A DNA stretch of 64,000 nucleotides from JAZDCJ01 sp036311985 (GTDB lineage Bacteria > Actinomycetota > Actinomycetes > Actinomycetales > Micrococcaceae), in NCBI RefSeq assembly GCF_036311985.1, contig NZ_JAZDCJ010000021.1. One strand, given 5' to 3'. The notes below the pieces were generated by a model. The model made no database searches. It saw only the letters and a list, made by a program, of their open reading frames with translations, and had not been told where the DNA came from. Shown one piece after another: positions 25,129 through 37,427 of this stretch (position 1 is its first letter; each line of letters begins with the position of its first letter). Both the position numbers and the translations under genes were made by a program.

Positions 25129-25620
25129 GTGGACTGGATCGAGACCGGGATGCCCGGCATCAAGCGGGACCCCGGGACCCTCCTGCCCGTCATCGTGGAC
25201 GAGGAGCTCGCCGACGGCCTTCTCGCGGGCGACGACCCCTGCGACGCCGTCGTCGTCCTGATCGTCCGCGGCGAGCACCATGCGGCCGCCGAGCTCGTCG
25301 CCGAGACGCGCCTCAAGGAGCCGCAGAACATCCGGATGCGGATGCTGGATGCCGATCTCGTCCGGGCCACGGGGCACCACGAGCGCTCCATCCGCCGTCT
25401 GCGCAGCCTGCTCGAGGAGTTCGCCGGGACGTCCCACGAGGCCATGCTGAACCAGTACCTGGGGATCCTCTACTACACGACGGGCGACTTCAAGGCCGCC
25501 GTCGCGCGCTTCCGCGCCGCGCTCGAGCTGCACACGGCCGCAGGGGCCCTGCCGCGCCGCGTCGAGCTCGCCTGCCGTTCCCTCGAGGCGGCCGAGGGAC
25601 GCCTGGCCGCCGTGCGGTAG
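25129..25620 (+). CDS. TPR-like hypothetical protein
   Basis: A 163-residue protein of unknown role, starting with GTG 3 nt after the aroB stop. It has no signal peptide or membrane segment. The C-terminal half has a tetratricopeptide-like pattern (MLNQYLGILYYTTGDFKAAV, then ARFRAALELHTAAG), suggesting a helical scaffold for protein contacts. The N-terminal part (DWIETGMPGIKRDPGTLLP) is not recognised. Spacing says it is translated with the aro cluster. It occupies the slot where aroQ lies in other genomes but has no dehydroquinase motif. Confidence 0.75.
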   Translation: MDWIETGMPGIKRDPGTLLPVIVDEELADGLLAGDDPCDAVVVLIVRGEHHAAAELVAETRLKEPQNIRMRMLDADLVRATGHHERSIRRLRSLLEEFAGTSHEAMLNQYLGILYYTTGDFKAAVARFRAALELHTAAGALPRRVELACRSLEAAEGRLAAVR

Positions 25621-25642
25621 ACTGATCCATGGTTTTTTGACA
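25618..25642 (+). promoter_or_regulatory. Candidate promoter region before efp
   Basis: TAGACT (25618-25623) overlaps the stop of the upstream gene and fits the TANNNT -10 consensus, giving an efp leader of about 95 nt. A T6 run followed by a perfect TTGACA (25637-25642) lies just beyond it, but no -10 stands 16-18 nt downstream of that, so the TTGACA may be chance. Confidence 0.35.
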
Positions 25643-25722
25643 ATCGAGCCCTCCGCGGGCAGCGGACGGCCCCGGTTCCGGCAGGTCCGGCACGGGGCGG
25701 GCGCCAACAGGGAAGAGTAGCC

Positions 25723-26286
25723 GTGGCCACCACGAACGACATCAAGAACGGAACGGTCCTGAAGCTGGAGGGCCAGCTGTGGAACGTCGTCGAGTTCCAG
25801 CACGTCAAGCCGGGCAAGGGCGGCGCGTTCGTGCGCACCAAGCTGCGTAACATCCTCTCCGGCAAGCTCGTGGACAAGACCTTCAACGCCGGACTCAAGA
25901 TCGAGACCGCCACCGTCGACCGCCGCGACTACCAGTACCTGTACCAGGACGGCGAGGACTACGTGTTCATGGACAACACGGACTACGACCAGATCACGGT
26001 CCCCGCCTCCGTCGTCGGCGACGCCGCGAACTTCATGCTGGAGACCCAGACCGCGACCATCGCGATGCACGAGGGCTCCCCGCTCTACATCGAGCTCCCG
26101 CCGTCCGTGGTCCTCGAGATCACCTACACGGAGCCGGGCCTGCAGGGCGACCGCTCCTCCGCGGGCACGAAGCCGGCCACGCTGGAGACCGGGTACGAGA
26201 TCCAGGTTCCGCTCTTCGTCGAGCAGAACATCAAGGTCAAGGTCGACACCCGCACCGGCGACTACCTGGGCCGAGTCTCGGAGTGA
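25723..26286 (+). CDS. efp: Elongation factor P
   Basis: Binds ribosomes stalled at polyproline stretches and promotes peptide bond formation. 187 residues with the KOW-like N-domain and two OB domains (QYLYQDGEDYVFMDNTDYDQ; the EF-P signature near KPATLETGYEIQVPLFV). The tip loop reads KPGKGGAFV with Lys at position 32, an unmodified-looking loop close to, but not identical with, the PGKGP loop described for actinobacterial EF-P. GTG 25723 follows GGAAGAG. Its stop overlaps the nusB start (GTGA). Confidence 0.97.
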   Translation: MATTNDIKNGTVLKLEGQLWNVVEFQHVKPGKGGAFVRTKLRNILSGKLVDKTFNAGLKIETATVDRRDYQYLYQDGEDYVFMDNTDYDQITVPASVVGDAANFMLETQTATIAMHEGSPLYIELPPSVVLEITYTEPGLQGDRSSAGTKPATLETGYEIQVPLFVEQNIKVKVDTRTGDYLGRVSE

Positions 26287-26693
26287 GCGCCCGCGCCAAG
26301 GCCCGCCGCCGGGCTCTGGACATCCTCTTCGAGGCGGAGCAGCGCGACGTCTCCCCGCTCGCGGCGATGCGCCTGCGCCGGGAGTCCACGGACATCGTCA
26401 TCAACGAGTACACGGTCACGCTCATCGAGGGCGTCATGGGCCAGCTCGACCGGATCGACGAGATCCTCGGGACGTACGCGCGCGGCTGGACCCTGGACCG
26501 CATGCCGTCCGTCGACCGGACGATCCTGCGCGTCGGGGCCTGGGAGCTGCTCTTCAACGACGACGTCCCGGACGCCGTCGCCGTCTCGGAGGCCGTCGCG
26601 CTGGCGAAGATGCTCTCCACGGACGAGTCGCCCGAGTTCATCAACGGCCTGCTGGGCCGCATCCAGCAGCTGAAGCCCACGCTGCTGGCCTGA
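26283..26693 (+). CDS. nusB: Transcription antitermination factor NusB
   Basis: Part of the NusB-S10 complex in rRNA antitermination. 136 residues, all-helical, with the family starts and ends: SARAKARRRALDILFEAEQR, YARGWTLDRMPSVDRTILRV, PDAVAVSEAVALAKMLSTDE, FINGLLGRI. It begins at GTG 26283 overlapping the efp stop by 4 nt. A hairpin terminator follows, closing the aro-efp-nusB stretch. Confidence 0.96.
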   Translation: MSARAKARRRALDILFEAEQRDVSPLAAMRLRRESTDIVINEYTVTLIEGVMGQLDRIDEILGTYARGWTLDRMPSVDRTILRVGAWELLFNDDVPDAVAVSEAVALAKMLSTDESPEFINGLLGRIQQLKPTLLA

Positions 26694-26714
26694 GCCGGCT
26701 CCCGCGTCCATCCC

Positions 26715-26756
26715 ACGGCCCGCCGTCCTCCCCGTCCAGGGACGACGGCGGGCCGT
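26715..26756 (+). terminator. Terminator after nusB
   Basis: A 13-bp perfect stem (26715-26727 with 26744-26756; ACGGCCCGCCGTC) with a 16-nt loop lies 21 nt after the nusB stop. It also stands 40 nt before the stop of the convergent protease gene, so it could serve both directions. Confidence 0.65.
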
Positions 26757-26796
26757 CGCCGTCCCGGGGCGTGCGGCCCGGCGCGCCCGGGCGTGA

Positions 26797-27984
26797 TCAG
26801 CGCCCGGCCGCGAGCAGTCCCAGCAGCTCGCCGCGCTGGCTCAGGGAGGCCTCCAGCAGGCGGTGCTCCTCGGCCCGGTCCCGCTCCGGGTGGTGTCCGC
26901 GCAGGATCCGGTGCCGGACGGCGGCCAGCCGTAGCGCCGTCGTCGTGAACGCGCGCATCTGCCGGTGCGCTCCGCGCCCGCGCGCCCAGGCGGCGGCCGC
27001 GCGGCGGCCCGGACCCGTCGCGAACATGGCGACCTCCTGCTCGGTGAACCAGCCGGCGCGGGCGTAGTCGCCGAGGCGTTCCTCGGTGAGCCGGCGTTCG
27101 CTGCGGCGCAGCATCCACACGGCGGCGATCGAGGCCAGGAACAGGGGGACCTGGAGGAGGAAGTAGAAGCTGAAGAAGTCCTCGAAGAACAGGGCCAGGC
27201 CGCCGTTCCAGAGGAAGTGTCCCGCCGTGGCCGGGGCGAGACCCAGCAGGAAGTAGGCGGGCCAGGCGCGGCGCCGCCCGCGCGAGGCCGCCATCCCGAG
27301 CGCGAACCCGGTCCAGGCCGTGAACAGCACGTGCGCGAAGGGCGACATGAGGCCCCGCAGGACGAACACTGCGGCGAGCTCCGCCCCGCCCTCGGCCCGC
27401 GCCCCCGAGAAGTAGAGGATGTTTTCCGTGAAGGCGAAACCGGCCCCGACGAGCCCCCCGTAGACGATCCCGTCGACGGGGCCGTCGAAGTGGGACCTGG
27501 CCAGCCAGAACACGAGCAGCAGGCCGAGGCCCTTGGCGAGCTCCTCGGTGACGGGGGCCAGGACCACGGCCGAGGCGAGCTCGGCGTCGAGCCCGGGCGC
27601 GGCGGCGGAGAGGAGCCAGGACGCGGGAAGGTTCAGGGCGAGGGTGACGACGACGGACGCGCCGGCGCCCCACAGCAGCGCGAGCGCCGCGAAGGACTTG
27701 GGCTCGGGGTCCCAGCGGTCCACCCACCACAGGCCGGTGAGGCAGATCCCAAGGGGGACGAGCGCCGCGAGTCCGACGGCGGCAAAGGAGGAGGACCCCA
27801 GGCTGGAGGCGAGGGCGAGCGCGACGGCGACGAGGACGACGGTGCAGGCGACGACGGCCAGGACCGTCCCCGTCCCGGTCGGCACACGGTGCCGCGGGGG
27901 ACCGGACCAGACGGAAGCGGCGGGCTGCCGGGCCGGCTCGACGGGCGCGCCCCCCGGGCCGGCGGGATGTGGCGGAAAGCTCAT
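26797..27984 (-). CDS. PrsW-family intramembrane metalloprotease
   Basis: A 395-residue polytopic membrane protein of the PrsW family (site-1 protease of the anti-sigma factor RsiW in Bacillus; related to CAAX proteases). Putative active-site residues are visible in membrane segments: E147-E148 and K151 (VTEELAKG), E187-N188 (FAFTENILYF), H218 (SPFAHVLFTAW) and H256 (GHFLWNGG), consistent with an active zinc protease. There is a Pro-rich cytoplasmic N-terminus of 35 residues and a soluble C-terminal region of about 100 residues. ATG 27984 has a TAGGCT box 7 nt before it, suggesting a leaderless mRNA. No anti-sigma factor is nearby, so the substrate is unknown. Confidence 0.88.
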   Translation of the reverse strand: MSFPPHPAGPGGAPVEPARQPAASVWSGPPRHRVPTGTGTVLAVVACTVVLVAVALALASSLGSSSFAAVGLAALVPLGICLTGLWWVDRWDPEPKSFAALALLWGAGASVVVTLALNLPASWLLSAAAPGLDAELASAVVLAPVTEELAKGLGLLLVFWLARSHFDGPVDGIVYGGLVGAGFAFTENILYFSGARAEGGAELAAVFVLRGLMSPFAHVLFTAWTGFALGMAASRGRRRAWPAYFLLGLAPATAGHFLWNGGLALFFEDFFSFYFLLQVPLFLASIAAVWMLRRSERRLTEERLGDYARAGWFTEQEVAMFATGPGRRAAAAWARGRGAHRQMRAFTTTALRLAAVRHRILRGHHPERDRAEEHRLLEASLSQRGELLGLLAAGR

Positions 27985-27991
27985 GTCCACC

Positions 27992-27997
27992 AGCCTA
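27992..27997 (-). promoter_or_regulatory. -10 box of the PrsW-like gene
   Basis: Minus-strand TAGGCT ends 7 nt before the ATG at 27984, the spacing expected if the transcript begins at the start codon. The intervening GGTGGAC could also act as a weak ribosome binding site. Confidence 0.5.
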
Positions 27998-28038
27998 GGG
28001 CCACCGTCACGCAAGCCCTGTGGCGGGGTGCACTGTGG

Positions 28039-28044
28039 TAGCTT
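28039..28044 (+). promoter_or_regulatory. -10 box of the pyr operon
   Basis: TAGCTT (in GTGGTAGCTTGG) lies 58 nt before pyrR and would start transcription near 28051, just ahead of the PyrR-binding hairpin. No clear -35. Confidence 0.5.
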
Positions 28045-28060
28045 GGACGCGTCAGTCACC

Positions 28061-28094
28061 CTTTAAGTTCCGTCCCGTGAGGCGGGAAAGGAGG
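28061..28094 (+). promoter_or_regulatory. PyrR-binding hairpin sequestering the pyrR ribosome binding site
   Basis: The RNA folds as CUUU (28061-28064) with AAAG plus G pairing at 28088-28091, a purine bulge AAG (28065-28067), upper stem UUCC/GGGA and GUC/GGC, and a hexaloop CCGUGA (28075-28080). The run UCCCGUGAGGC matches the PyrR site consensus UCCNGNGAGGY with its CNGNGA loop and purine bulge. The Shine-Dalgarno AAAGGAGG (28087-28094) forms the descending strand, so bound PyrR would block translation, as known for Mycobacterium. No terminator follows, so attenuation is unlikely. Confidence 0.75.
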
Positions 28095-28101
28095 CGGCAT
28101 C

Positions 28102-28739
28102 ATGGATTCAGAAGACGCCACGCCGCGTCGCGACGCCACTGCGCCGAGCCACACCACCGGTACCGGGGATTCCCCCGTGTCCCCAGCAGCCCGGACCGTC
28201 CTGTCCGGGGCCGACATCGAACGGGTGCTCACCCGGATCGCCCACGAGATCATCGAAGCCAACAAGGGCACCCAGGACCTCCTGCTGCTCGGCATCCCGC
28301 GCCGCGGCTTCCCCCTCGCCCAGCGCCTCGCCGCCCGCATCGCGACGACCGTGGACGGTCTCGACCCCGCCCCGATCGTGGGCCAGCTCGACATCACGAT
28401 GTACCGCGACGACCTCCGCCACGGCACGTCCCGCACGCCCGCGCCGACGCTCCTGCCGCCCGGCGGCATCGACGGCAAGACCGTCGTGCTCGTCGACGAC
28501 GTCCTGTACTCGGGACGCACCATCCGCGCCGCCCTCGACGCCCTGGCGGACATCGGCCGGCCCCGCATCGTGCGTCTCGCCGTCCTCGTGGACCGCGGCC
28601 ACCGCGAACTGCCCATCCGGGCCGACCACGTGGGCAAGAACCTGCCCACGGCGACGAGCGAGAAGGTCCGGGTCCGCGTCGGAGAGGTCGACGCCCTCGA
28701 CGGCGTGCCCGTCAACGACGTCGTGATCGAGGCCGGCGC

Positions 28740-28743
<4 letters not shown>
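28102..28743 (+). CDS. pyrR: Bifunctional pyr operon regulator/uracil phosphoribosyltransferase PyrR
   Basis: UMP-sensing RNA-binding protein that represses pyr expression and has uracil phosphoribosyltransferase activity. 213 residues: an N-terminal disordered extension of about 30 residues, then the PyrR core with GIPRRGFPLAQRLA, DITMYRDDL, and the PRPP-binding VVLVDDVLYSGRTIRAAL. ATG 28102 has AAAGGAGG 7 nt upstream, which is part of the PyrR-binding hairpin. It is the first gene of the pyrimidine operon; its stop overlaps pyrB (ATGA). Confidence 0.96.
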
Positions 28744-29708
<965 letters not shown>

Positions 29709-29731
29709 GCCACACCACCATGGAGAAGCCC

Positions 29732-31078
29732 GTGAACACCGACACCACGTCCGCCCCCGTCCACCTGGTCCGCGGCGCGGCCCCCTACGGCGGCGCCCCG
29801 AGCGACCTGCTGCTCGTCGACGGCGTGATCGCCGCCACCGGCCCCGCGGCCGCCGCCGACCCCCGCGCCGCCGGGGCCGCCGTCGTGGAAGCCGCGGGGC
29901 TCGTCGCCCTGCCCGGCCTCGTGGACCTGCACACCCACTTGCGCGAGCCCGGCCGCGAGGACGCCGAGACCGTCGAGACCGGCACGCGCGCCGCGGCCCT
30001 CGGCGGCTTCACGGCCGTCCACGCGATGGCCAACTCCCATCCCGTCGCGGACACCGCCGGCGTCGTCGAACAGGTCTGGAGCCTCGGCCGCCGCAGCGGC
30101 TGGGTCGACGTCCGCCCCGTCGGAGCCGTCACCGTGGGGCTGCAGGGCGAGCGCCTCGCCGAGCTCGGCGCCATGGCCGACTCCCGGGCCGGCGTCCGCG
30201 TCTTCTCCGACGACGGCATCTGCGTCCACGACCCCGTGCTGATGCGCCGCGCGCTCGAGTACGTGAAGGCGTTCGACGGCGTGATCGCCCAGCATGCGCA
30301 GGAGCCGCGGCTCACCGAGGGCGCCCAGATGAACGAGGGCGATGTCTCGGCGGTCCTCGGGCTGGCCGGCTGGCCCGCCGTCGCCGAGGAGAGCATCATC
30401 GCCCGCGACGTCCTCCTGGCCGACCACGTCGGCTCGCGGCTGCACGTCTGCCACGTCTCCACGGCGGGCTCCGTGGAGATCATCCGCTGGGCGAAGTCCC
30501 GCGGCATCGACGTCACCGCCGAGGTCACGCCCCACCACCTGCTGCTCACCGACGAGCTCGTGCGCAGCTACGACCCGGTCTACAAGGTCAACCCGCCGCT
30601 GCGGCGCGAGGCGGACGTCATGGCCCTGCGCGAGGCCCTCGCCGACGGCACGATCGACATCATCGGCACGGACCACGCCCCGCACCCCTCCGAGGCCAAG
30701 GAGTGCGAGTGGGCGCAGGCCGCCATGGGCATGACCGGCCTGGAGACCGCGCTGTCCGTCGTCCAGCACACGATGATCGAGACGGGCCTCATCGGCTGGG
30801 AGGACTTCGCCCGGATCACCTCGGCCACGCCGGCCCGGATCGGCCGCGTCGCCGGCCAGGGCCGTCCGATCGCCGCGGGCGAGCCGGCGCACCTGGTCCT
30901 CGTGGATCCCGCCGCCCGCTGGACGGTCGACCCCTCCACGATGGCCACCATGGGACGGAACTCGCCGTTCGCCGGCATGGAACTGCCGGGCTCCGTCCGC
31001 GCGACGTTCTTCCACGGCTGGCCGACCGTCCTCGACGGCGTGCTGGACACGCCACGCCCGGCGGGGGACGCCGCGTGA
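29732..31078 (+). CDS. pyrC: Dihydroorotase
   Basis: Zinc amidohydrolase that cyclises carbamoyl aspartate to dihydroorotate. About 448 residues of the class I (long) type, with the metal motif LVDLHTHLREPGREDAETV, the HVSTAGSVEIIRWAK region, AEVTPHHLLLTDE and IIGTDHAPHPSEAKE. I chose GTG 29732 because GGAGAAG lies just upstream. An in-frame ATG at 29720 has no ribosome binding site, though it could be used. Its stop overlaps the next gene's GTG by 4 nt. Confidence 0.95.
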   Translation: MNTDTTSAPVHLVRGAAPYGGAPSDLLLVDGVIAATGPAAAADPRAAGAAVVEAAGLVALPGLVDLHTHLREPGREDAETVETGTRAAALGGFTAVHAMANSHPVADTAGVVEQVWSLGRRSGWVDVRPVGAVTVGLQGERLAELGAMADSRAGVRVFSDDGICVHDPVLMRRALEYVKAFDGVIAQHAQEPRLTEGAQMNEGDVSAVLGLAGWPAVAEESIIARDVLLADHVGSRLHVCHVSTAGSVEIIRWAKSRGIDVTAEVTPHHLLLTDELVRSYDPVYKVNPPLRREADVMALREALADGTIDIIGTDHAPHPSEAKECEWAQAAMGMTGLETALSVVQHTMIETGLIGWEDFARITSATPARIGRVAGQGRPIAAGEPAHLVLVDPAARWTVDPSTMATMGRNSPFAGMELPGSVRATFFHGWPTVLDGVLDTPRPAGDAA

Positions 31079-31599
31079 AGTACCTCCCCGCCATCGTCAC
31101 GACCCTCGCGGTCTGCCTTGTGCTCGCGGGGCTGATCTGGGCCGGGTGGCGCCACCGCATCCGCCGTCAGCAGGACGTTGCCGCCCCCGCCGCGCCGCCG
31201 TGGCAGCTCTCCGCCCCCCTGGCCGCGGCCGAGGGGCAGTACGTGAGCACCACGACGGCCGGAGACTGGCTGGACCGCATCGCCGTGCACCAGCTGGGCT
31301 TCAAGGCCAACGGCGCACTGTCGATCCATCTCGAGGGCGTCCTCTACGCCCGGACGGGCGCCCCCGACGTCTTCATCCCCGCCGCCGACCTCGACTCCGT
31401 CCGCCGCGAGTCGGGCATGGCCGGCAAGTTCGTCGAGAAGGACGGACTCGTCGTCGTCGCGTGGCGCCTCGGCGGGCACGACGTCGACACGGGCTTCCGC
31501 CCGCGGCGCCCCGACGCGGCCGCGCCGCTCGTGGCCGCCGTCGAATCACTGATCTCCGGCACAGCAGCCGGCCCCGCAGAAAAGAAGGACACGAAGTGA
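31075..31599 (+). CDS. PH-like domain membrane protein of the pyr operon
   Basis: A 174-residue protein with one N-terminal membrane segment (IVTTLAVCLVLAGLIWAGW) and a soluble domain that looks like the PH-like fold of a family found between pyrC and carA in many actinobacteria (the position of Rv1382 in M. tuberculosis). Recognisable stretches are EGQYVSTTTAGDWLDRI and LEGVLYARTGAPDVFIP. Function is unknown. GTGA overlaps at both ends lock it into the operon. The conserved place suggests a link to pyrimidine synthesis or to membrane delivery of it, which is inference. Confidence 0.85.
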   Translation: MKYLPAIVTTLAVCLVLAGLIWAGWRHRIRRQQDVAAPAAPPWQLSAPLAAAEGQYVSTTTAGDWLDRIAVHQLGFKANGALSIHLEGVLYARTGAPDVFIPAADLDSVRRESGMAGKFVEKDGLVVVAWRLGGHDVDTGFRPRRPDAAAPLVAAVESLISGTAAGPAEKKDTK

Positions 31600-32779
31600 G
31601 CGCACACCCCCTGACCGAACCCGCCGTCCTGGTGCTGGAGGACGGCCGCGTCTTCCGCGGCCGCGGATACGGCGCCACGGGCACCGCCCTGGGCGAGGCC
31701 GTCTTCGCGACCGGCATGACGGGCTACCAGGAGACCATCACCGATCCGTCCTACGCCCGCCAGCTCGTGGTGCAGACCGCCCCGCACATCGGCAACACGG
31801 GCGTGAACCGCGAGGACGCCGAATCCCGCCGGATCTGGGTCGCCGGCTACATCGTCCGCGACGCCGCCCGTCGACCGTCGAACTGGCGCTCCGAGCGCTC
31901 CCTCGACGACGAGCTCGCCGAGCAGGGCGTCGTCGGCATCCAGGGCGTCGACACGCGGGCCATCACACGCCACCTGCGCGAGCGCGGGGCCATGAAGGCC
32001 GGGATCTTCTCCGGCGACGCCGCGGACCGCTCCGAGGCCGAGCTGCTGGCCCAGGTCGCCGGCCAGGCGCCCATGAAGGGGGCCCGGCTCGCCGAGGAGG
32101 TCAGCATCGACTCCGCCTACACGGTCGAGCCCGCCGACCACGGCTGGGAGGGGGAGCCCCGGTTCACGATCACCGCCCTCGACCTCGGCATCAAGGCCAT
32201 GACCCCGCAGCGCTTCGCCGAGCGCGGCGTCCGCGTCCACGTCCTGCCCGCGTCCTCGACGTTCGAGGACGTCACGGCCACGGCCCCGGACGGCGTGTTC
32301 CTCTCCAACGGCCCCGGCGATCCGGCCACGGCCGACGCCCAGGTCGGCCTCCTGCGCCGCGTGCTCGATGAGCGGATCCCGTTCTTCGGCATCTGCTTCG
32401 GCAACCAGATCCTGGGCCGCGCGCTCGGCTTCGGCACCTACAAGCTGCGCTACGGCCACCGCGGCATCAACCAGCCCGTCTTGGACCGCACGACCGGCAA
32501 GGTCGAGATCACGAGCCAGAACCACGGCTTCGCCGTCGACGCCCCGCGCGACGGCGTCTCCACGGCCCCCGAGGCGCGCTTCGGCCGCGTCGAGGTCAGC
32601 CACGTGAGCCTGAACGACGACGTCGTCGAGGGCCTGCGCTGCCTGGACCTGCCGGCCTTCTCCGTCCAGTACCACCCGGAGGCGGCGGCGGGTCCGCACG
32701 ATTCCGCCTACCTCTTTGACCGCTTCATCGACGTGATGGCCGCCGCCCAGGGCCCGGCCGACAGCAAGGAAGACAAGTA

Positions 32780-32780
<1 letters not shown>
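31596..32780 (+). CDS. carA: Carbamoyl phosphate synthase small subunit
   Basis: Glutaminase subunit that feeds ammonia to CarB. 394 residues: an N-terminal CarA-specific domain (GRGYGATGTALGEAVFATGM, TGYQETITDPSY, GVDTRAITRHLRERGAM) and a class I glutamine amidotransferase domain with the nucleophile Cys in PFFGICFGNQ, SQNHGFAVD, and the catalytic His-Glu in QYHPEAAAGPHD. GTG 31596 overlaps the upstream stop; the AAGAAGGA upstream is a fair ribosome binding site. The TAA overlaps the carB ATG by one base. Confidence 0.97.
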
Positions 32781-36068
<3,288 letters not shown>

Positions 36069-36076
<8 letters not shown>

Positions 36077-36944
36077 CGCGGACGCCGCAGTGGGGACGGC
36101 CGCGGGGCAGTACGACGCCGGGGCCTCCTTCGGCGCGCGCCTCGCCGCCGCGATCGCCCGCCACGGCCGGCTCTGCGTCGGCATCGACCCCCACCCGTCG
36201 CTCTTGTCCGCGTGGGGACTCGGCGACGACGTCGACGGCCTGCGGGCCTTCTCGCTCGGCACGGTCGAGGCGCTGGCCGGGCGACTGCCGGCCGTGAAGC
36301 CGCAAGTCGCCCTCTACGAGCGGCACGGTTCGGCGGGGATGGCGGTCCTCGAGGAGACCCTCGCGGCGTGCCGCGAGGCCGGGCTCCTGAGCATCGCCGA
36401 CGCGAAGCGCGGGGACATCGGATCCACGATGGCCGCCTACGCGGATGCCTGGCTGCGGGACGGCTCCCGGCTTGCGGCCGACGCCGTGACGCTGAGCCCG
36501 TACCTCGGCTTCGAGTCGCTGCGCCCCGCGCTGGACCTCGCCCGGGCGAGCGGTCGCGGCGTGTTCGTCCTGGGGCTCACGTCCAATCCCGAGGGCGCGC
36601 AGGTCCAGCACGCCGGGGGAGCGGACTCCGTGGCCAAGCGCATCGTCGAGGCGGCGGCGGCCGAGAACGCCGGGGCGGTGCCGTTCGGCTCGACCGGCCT
36701 CGTCGTCGGCGCGACGACGGCCACCGCGGCCGCCGGGCTCGGCATCGACCTCGCGGCCTCCTCCGCCCCGCTCCTCGCCCCCGGGCTCGGCGCCCAGGGC
36801 GCGACGGGGGCCGACCTCAAGGCGGCGTTCGCGGACTGCTTCGGCCAGCTCCTGGCCACGAGCAGCCGCGGCGTGCTCGCGGCCGGCCCGGACGCGGGCG
36901 CCCTCCTGGAACGGGCGCTGCGCACGCGGGACGAACTGGGCTGA
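36069..36944 (+). CDS. pyrF: Orotidine 5'-phosphate decarboxylase (type 2)
   Basis: Last step of UMP synthesis. 291 residues, the longer PyrF subfamily typical of actinobacteria. The active-site motif SIADAKRGDIGSTMAAYADA carries the D-K-x-x-D array; other family stretches are LCVGIDPHPSLL and PGLGAQGATGADLKAAF. GTG 36069 overlaps the end of carB by 8 nt. pyrD and pyrE are absent from this operon and must lie elsewhere. Confidence 0.96.
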
Positions 36945-37002
36945 ACGGGGCGCGCCGCCCATTGCGCCAACCCCGGCGGTTCGCTAAGTTCGAGGTCAGC
37001 CG

Positions 37003-37008
37003 TATGTT
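37003..37008 (+). promoter_or_regulatory. Candidate -10 box for mihF
   Basis: TATGTT lies 41 nt before the mihF ATG, with TTCGCT (36980-36985) at a 17-nt spacing as a weak -35. TAAGTT at 36985-36990 is an alternative box. Confidence 0.4.
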
Positions 37009-37049
37009 CTGGATCGTTGGGGATTCCACGTCAACAGGGGGCGCACGCT

Positions 37050-37385
37050 ATGGTACTGAAGTCACTGTCGGACGAGGACCGCGCCCGGGCCCGGGCCAAG
37101 GCCCTCGCGTCGAGGACCCGCCGGGCCGAGGTCAAGTCGGCGTTCGGCGCCGGGCGCCTGGGCATCGAGGAGGTGCTCGGGCTGGGCGCCGCCGAGGAGG
37201 CCGTCGGGCGGCTCCGGGTCGCCGACCTGCTGGAGGCCGTCCCGGGCGTCGGCCGGATCCGTGCCGCGGCGCTCATGGAGCGCCTCGGCATCTCCCCGAA
37301 CCGGCGTCTGCGCGGCCTGGGCCGCAAGCAGCAGGACGCCCTGCGGAGGCACTTCGCGGCGCCACGGGGCAGCGAGAAGGGCTGA
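37050..37385 (+). CDS. mihF: Integration host factor, actinobacterial type (mIHF)
   Basis: Nucleoid-associated protein specific to Actinobacteria, essential in mycobacteria and unrelated to the HU-like IHF of E. coli. 111 residues with a charged N-terminal helix (SLSDEDRARARAKALASRTR) and the helix-two-turn-helix/HhH region (LRVADLLEAVPGVGRIRAAA, then LMERLGISPNRRLRGLG). ATG 37050 is chosen because the family begins MxLK; AGGGGG lies about 10 nt upstream. An open frame back to 37017 adds residues unlike the family. It lies just before gmk, the standard actinobacterial order. Confidence 0.95.
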   Translation: MVLKSLSDEDRARARAKALASRTRRAEVKSAFGAGRLGIEEVLGLGAAEEAVGRLRVADLLEAVPGVGRIRAAALMERLGISPNRRLRGLGRKQQDALRRHFAAPRGSEKG

Positions 37386-37427
37386 GCCGGTCCCGGAGCG
37401 TCCGGCCGGAAACGAACAAAGGACACC

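Noticed and set aside
25637..25642. TTGACA as the -35 of the efp promoter
   Set aside because: Perfect hexamer, but nothing like TANNNT lies 16-18 nt downstream; TAGACT just upstream is the better -10.
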